Origin: Fuscibacter oryzae
Lineage (GTDB): Bacteria > Pseudomonadota > Alphaproteobacteria > Rhodobacterales > Rhodobacteraceae
DNA length: 64,000 bases
Assembly: GCF_016765795.1 (NCBI RefSeq)
Contig: NZ_JAESVP010000012.1
Location: 1 to 64,000 of the forward strand
Direction: 5' to 3'
Shown here in pieces: positions 63,699 to 64,000 of this stretch. Within the stretch, counting starts at the first letter, position 1. Each line of letters starts with the position of its first letter. The notes below the pieces were generated by a model, which searched no databases, was not told the DNA's origin, and saw only the letters and a list, made by a program, of their open reading frames with translations. The position numbers were made by a program, and so were the translations under genes.

Positions 63699-64000
63699 TC
63701 AGCCCTGCCCTCCCACCGTCAGCCCGCCGATCAGCAGCGTCGGTTGCCCCACGCCCACCGGCACCCATTGCCCGGCTTTGCCGCAATTGCCGATGCCGGG
63801 GTCCATCGCCATGTCATTGCCGATGGCGCGGATCTGTTTCAGTGCGGTGGCCCCGTCGCCGATCAGCGTGGCACCCTTGACCGCCTCGCCCACCACACCG
63901 TTCCGCACGCGATACGCCTCGGTGCAAGAGAACACGAACTTGCCGTTGGTGATGTCAACCTGCCCGCCGCCAAAGCCCACGGCCCAGATGCCATCCTTCA
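63699..64000 (-). CDS. tldD: TldD-type metalloprotease, C-terminal fragment (cut by the window end)
   Basis: The last 100 residues are visible and run off the right edge. The stretch [21 protein letters not shown] is followed by [11 protein letters not shown] and [20 protein letters not shown]. The end reads [24 protein letters not shown], the classical C-terminus of TldD, which acts with TldE/PmbA on peptides and antitoxins. The visible part is intact to the stop at 63699. The rest and its start lie outside the window. Confidence 0.92.
   Translation of the reverse strand, partial: KDGIWAVGFGGGQVDITNGKFVFSCTEAYRVRNGVVGEAVKGATLIGDGATALKQIRAIGNDMAMDPGIGNCGKAGQWVPVGVGQPTLLIGGLTVGGQG

Overview
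This 64 kb window is high-GC chromosomal DNA of an alphaproteobacterium, most likely a member of the Rhodobacteraceae. Supporting signs are the split gltX/gcvTHP/dcw gene orders, small DUF families that I associate with this family, an A73 tRNA-His with no encoded G-1, and a GTTC-N7-GTTC type SOS box in front of mmcB. The genus cannot be fixed from the sequence alone. Almost all of the window is ordinary host gene content. The only clear mobile DNA is the truncated end of an IS3-family element at position 1-122, plus small dispersed intergenic repeats.

Layout, left to right. 1-730: IS3-family terminus and a stretch of atypical composition with one small Trp/Cys-rich ORF. 731-13079 (+): a complete nitrate assimilation unit. 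It encodes the NasT/NasS sensor pair, an RNA leader with ANTAR-type hairpins and an intrinsic terminator, the NrtA/NrtB/NrtC-D ABC nitrate transporter (both ATPase domains in one protein), nitrite reductase NirBD, nitrate reductase NasA, and the SUMT enzyme that makes siroheme precursor. 13166-18671: an FAD amine-type oxidoreductase, a LysR regulator divergent from glutaryl-CoA dehydrogenase, an FAD-linked D-lactate/glycolate-type dehydrogenase and a small NTF2-like protein. 18675-35712 (-): a small DUF3563-like gene and then the division and cell-wall cluster, read right to left as membrane protein, murD, ftsW, murG, murC, two DUF2484-like genes, murB, ddl, ftsQ, ftsA, ftsZ, lpxC, bamD, recN. 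The usual mraZ to mraY half of this cluster is not adjacent; tRNA-Ala and trxC lie there instead.

35934-44090 (-): thioredoxin-2, a DUF3775-like protein, AzlCD amino-acid exporter, the glycine cleavage operon gcvT-gcvH-gcvP behind a tandem glycine riboswitch, and gltX. 44244-46798: a small zinc metallopeptidase, a Tat-exported MBL-fold hydrolase, an unknown protein and riboflavin synthase. 46985-51504 (+): a compact capsule locus (KpsS-like, Wza/KpsD-like, KpsC-like). 51582-56814: a 19-repeat MORN protein, NAD synthetase, a YnfA-like protein, a PfkB kinase and an unknown exported protein. 56956-59891 (+): ribBX-ribH-nusB plus two small envelope proteins. 59892-64000: a candidate structured ncRNA with its own promoter, an SOS-type box before mmcB, a small DUF6324-like gene, tRNA-His, Tex, and the 3' end of tldD.

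The least expected items are the candidate ncRNA at about 59950-60125, the NasT-responsive leader at 2464-2667, the degenerate second domain of the RibB protein, the alternating F/W MORN array, the four-copy intergenic palindrome family, and several leader hairpins placed over ribosome binding sites. I found no CRISPR array, prophage, toxin-antitoxin module or wholly new multi-gene system.
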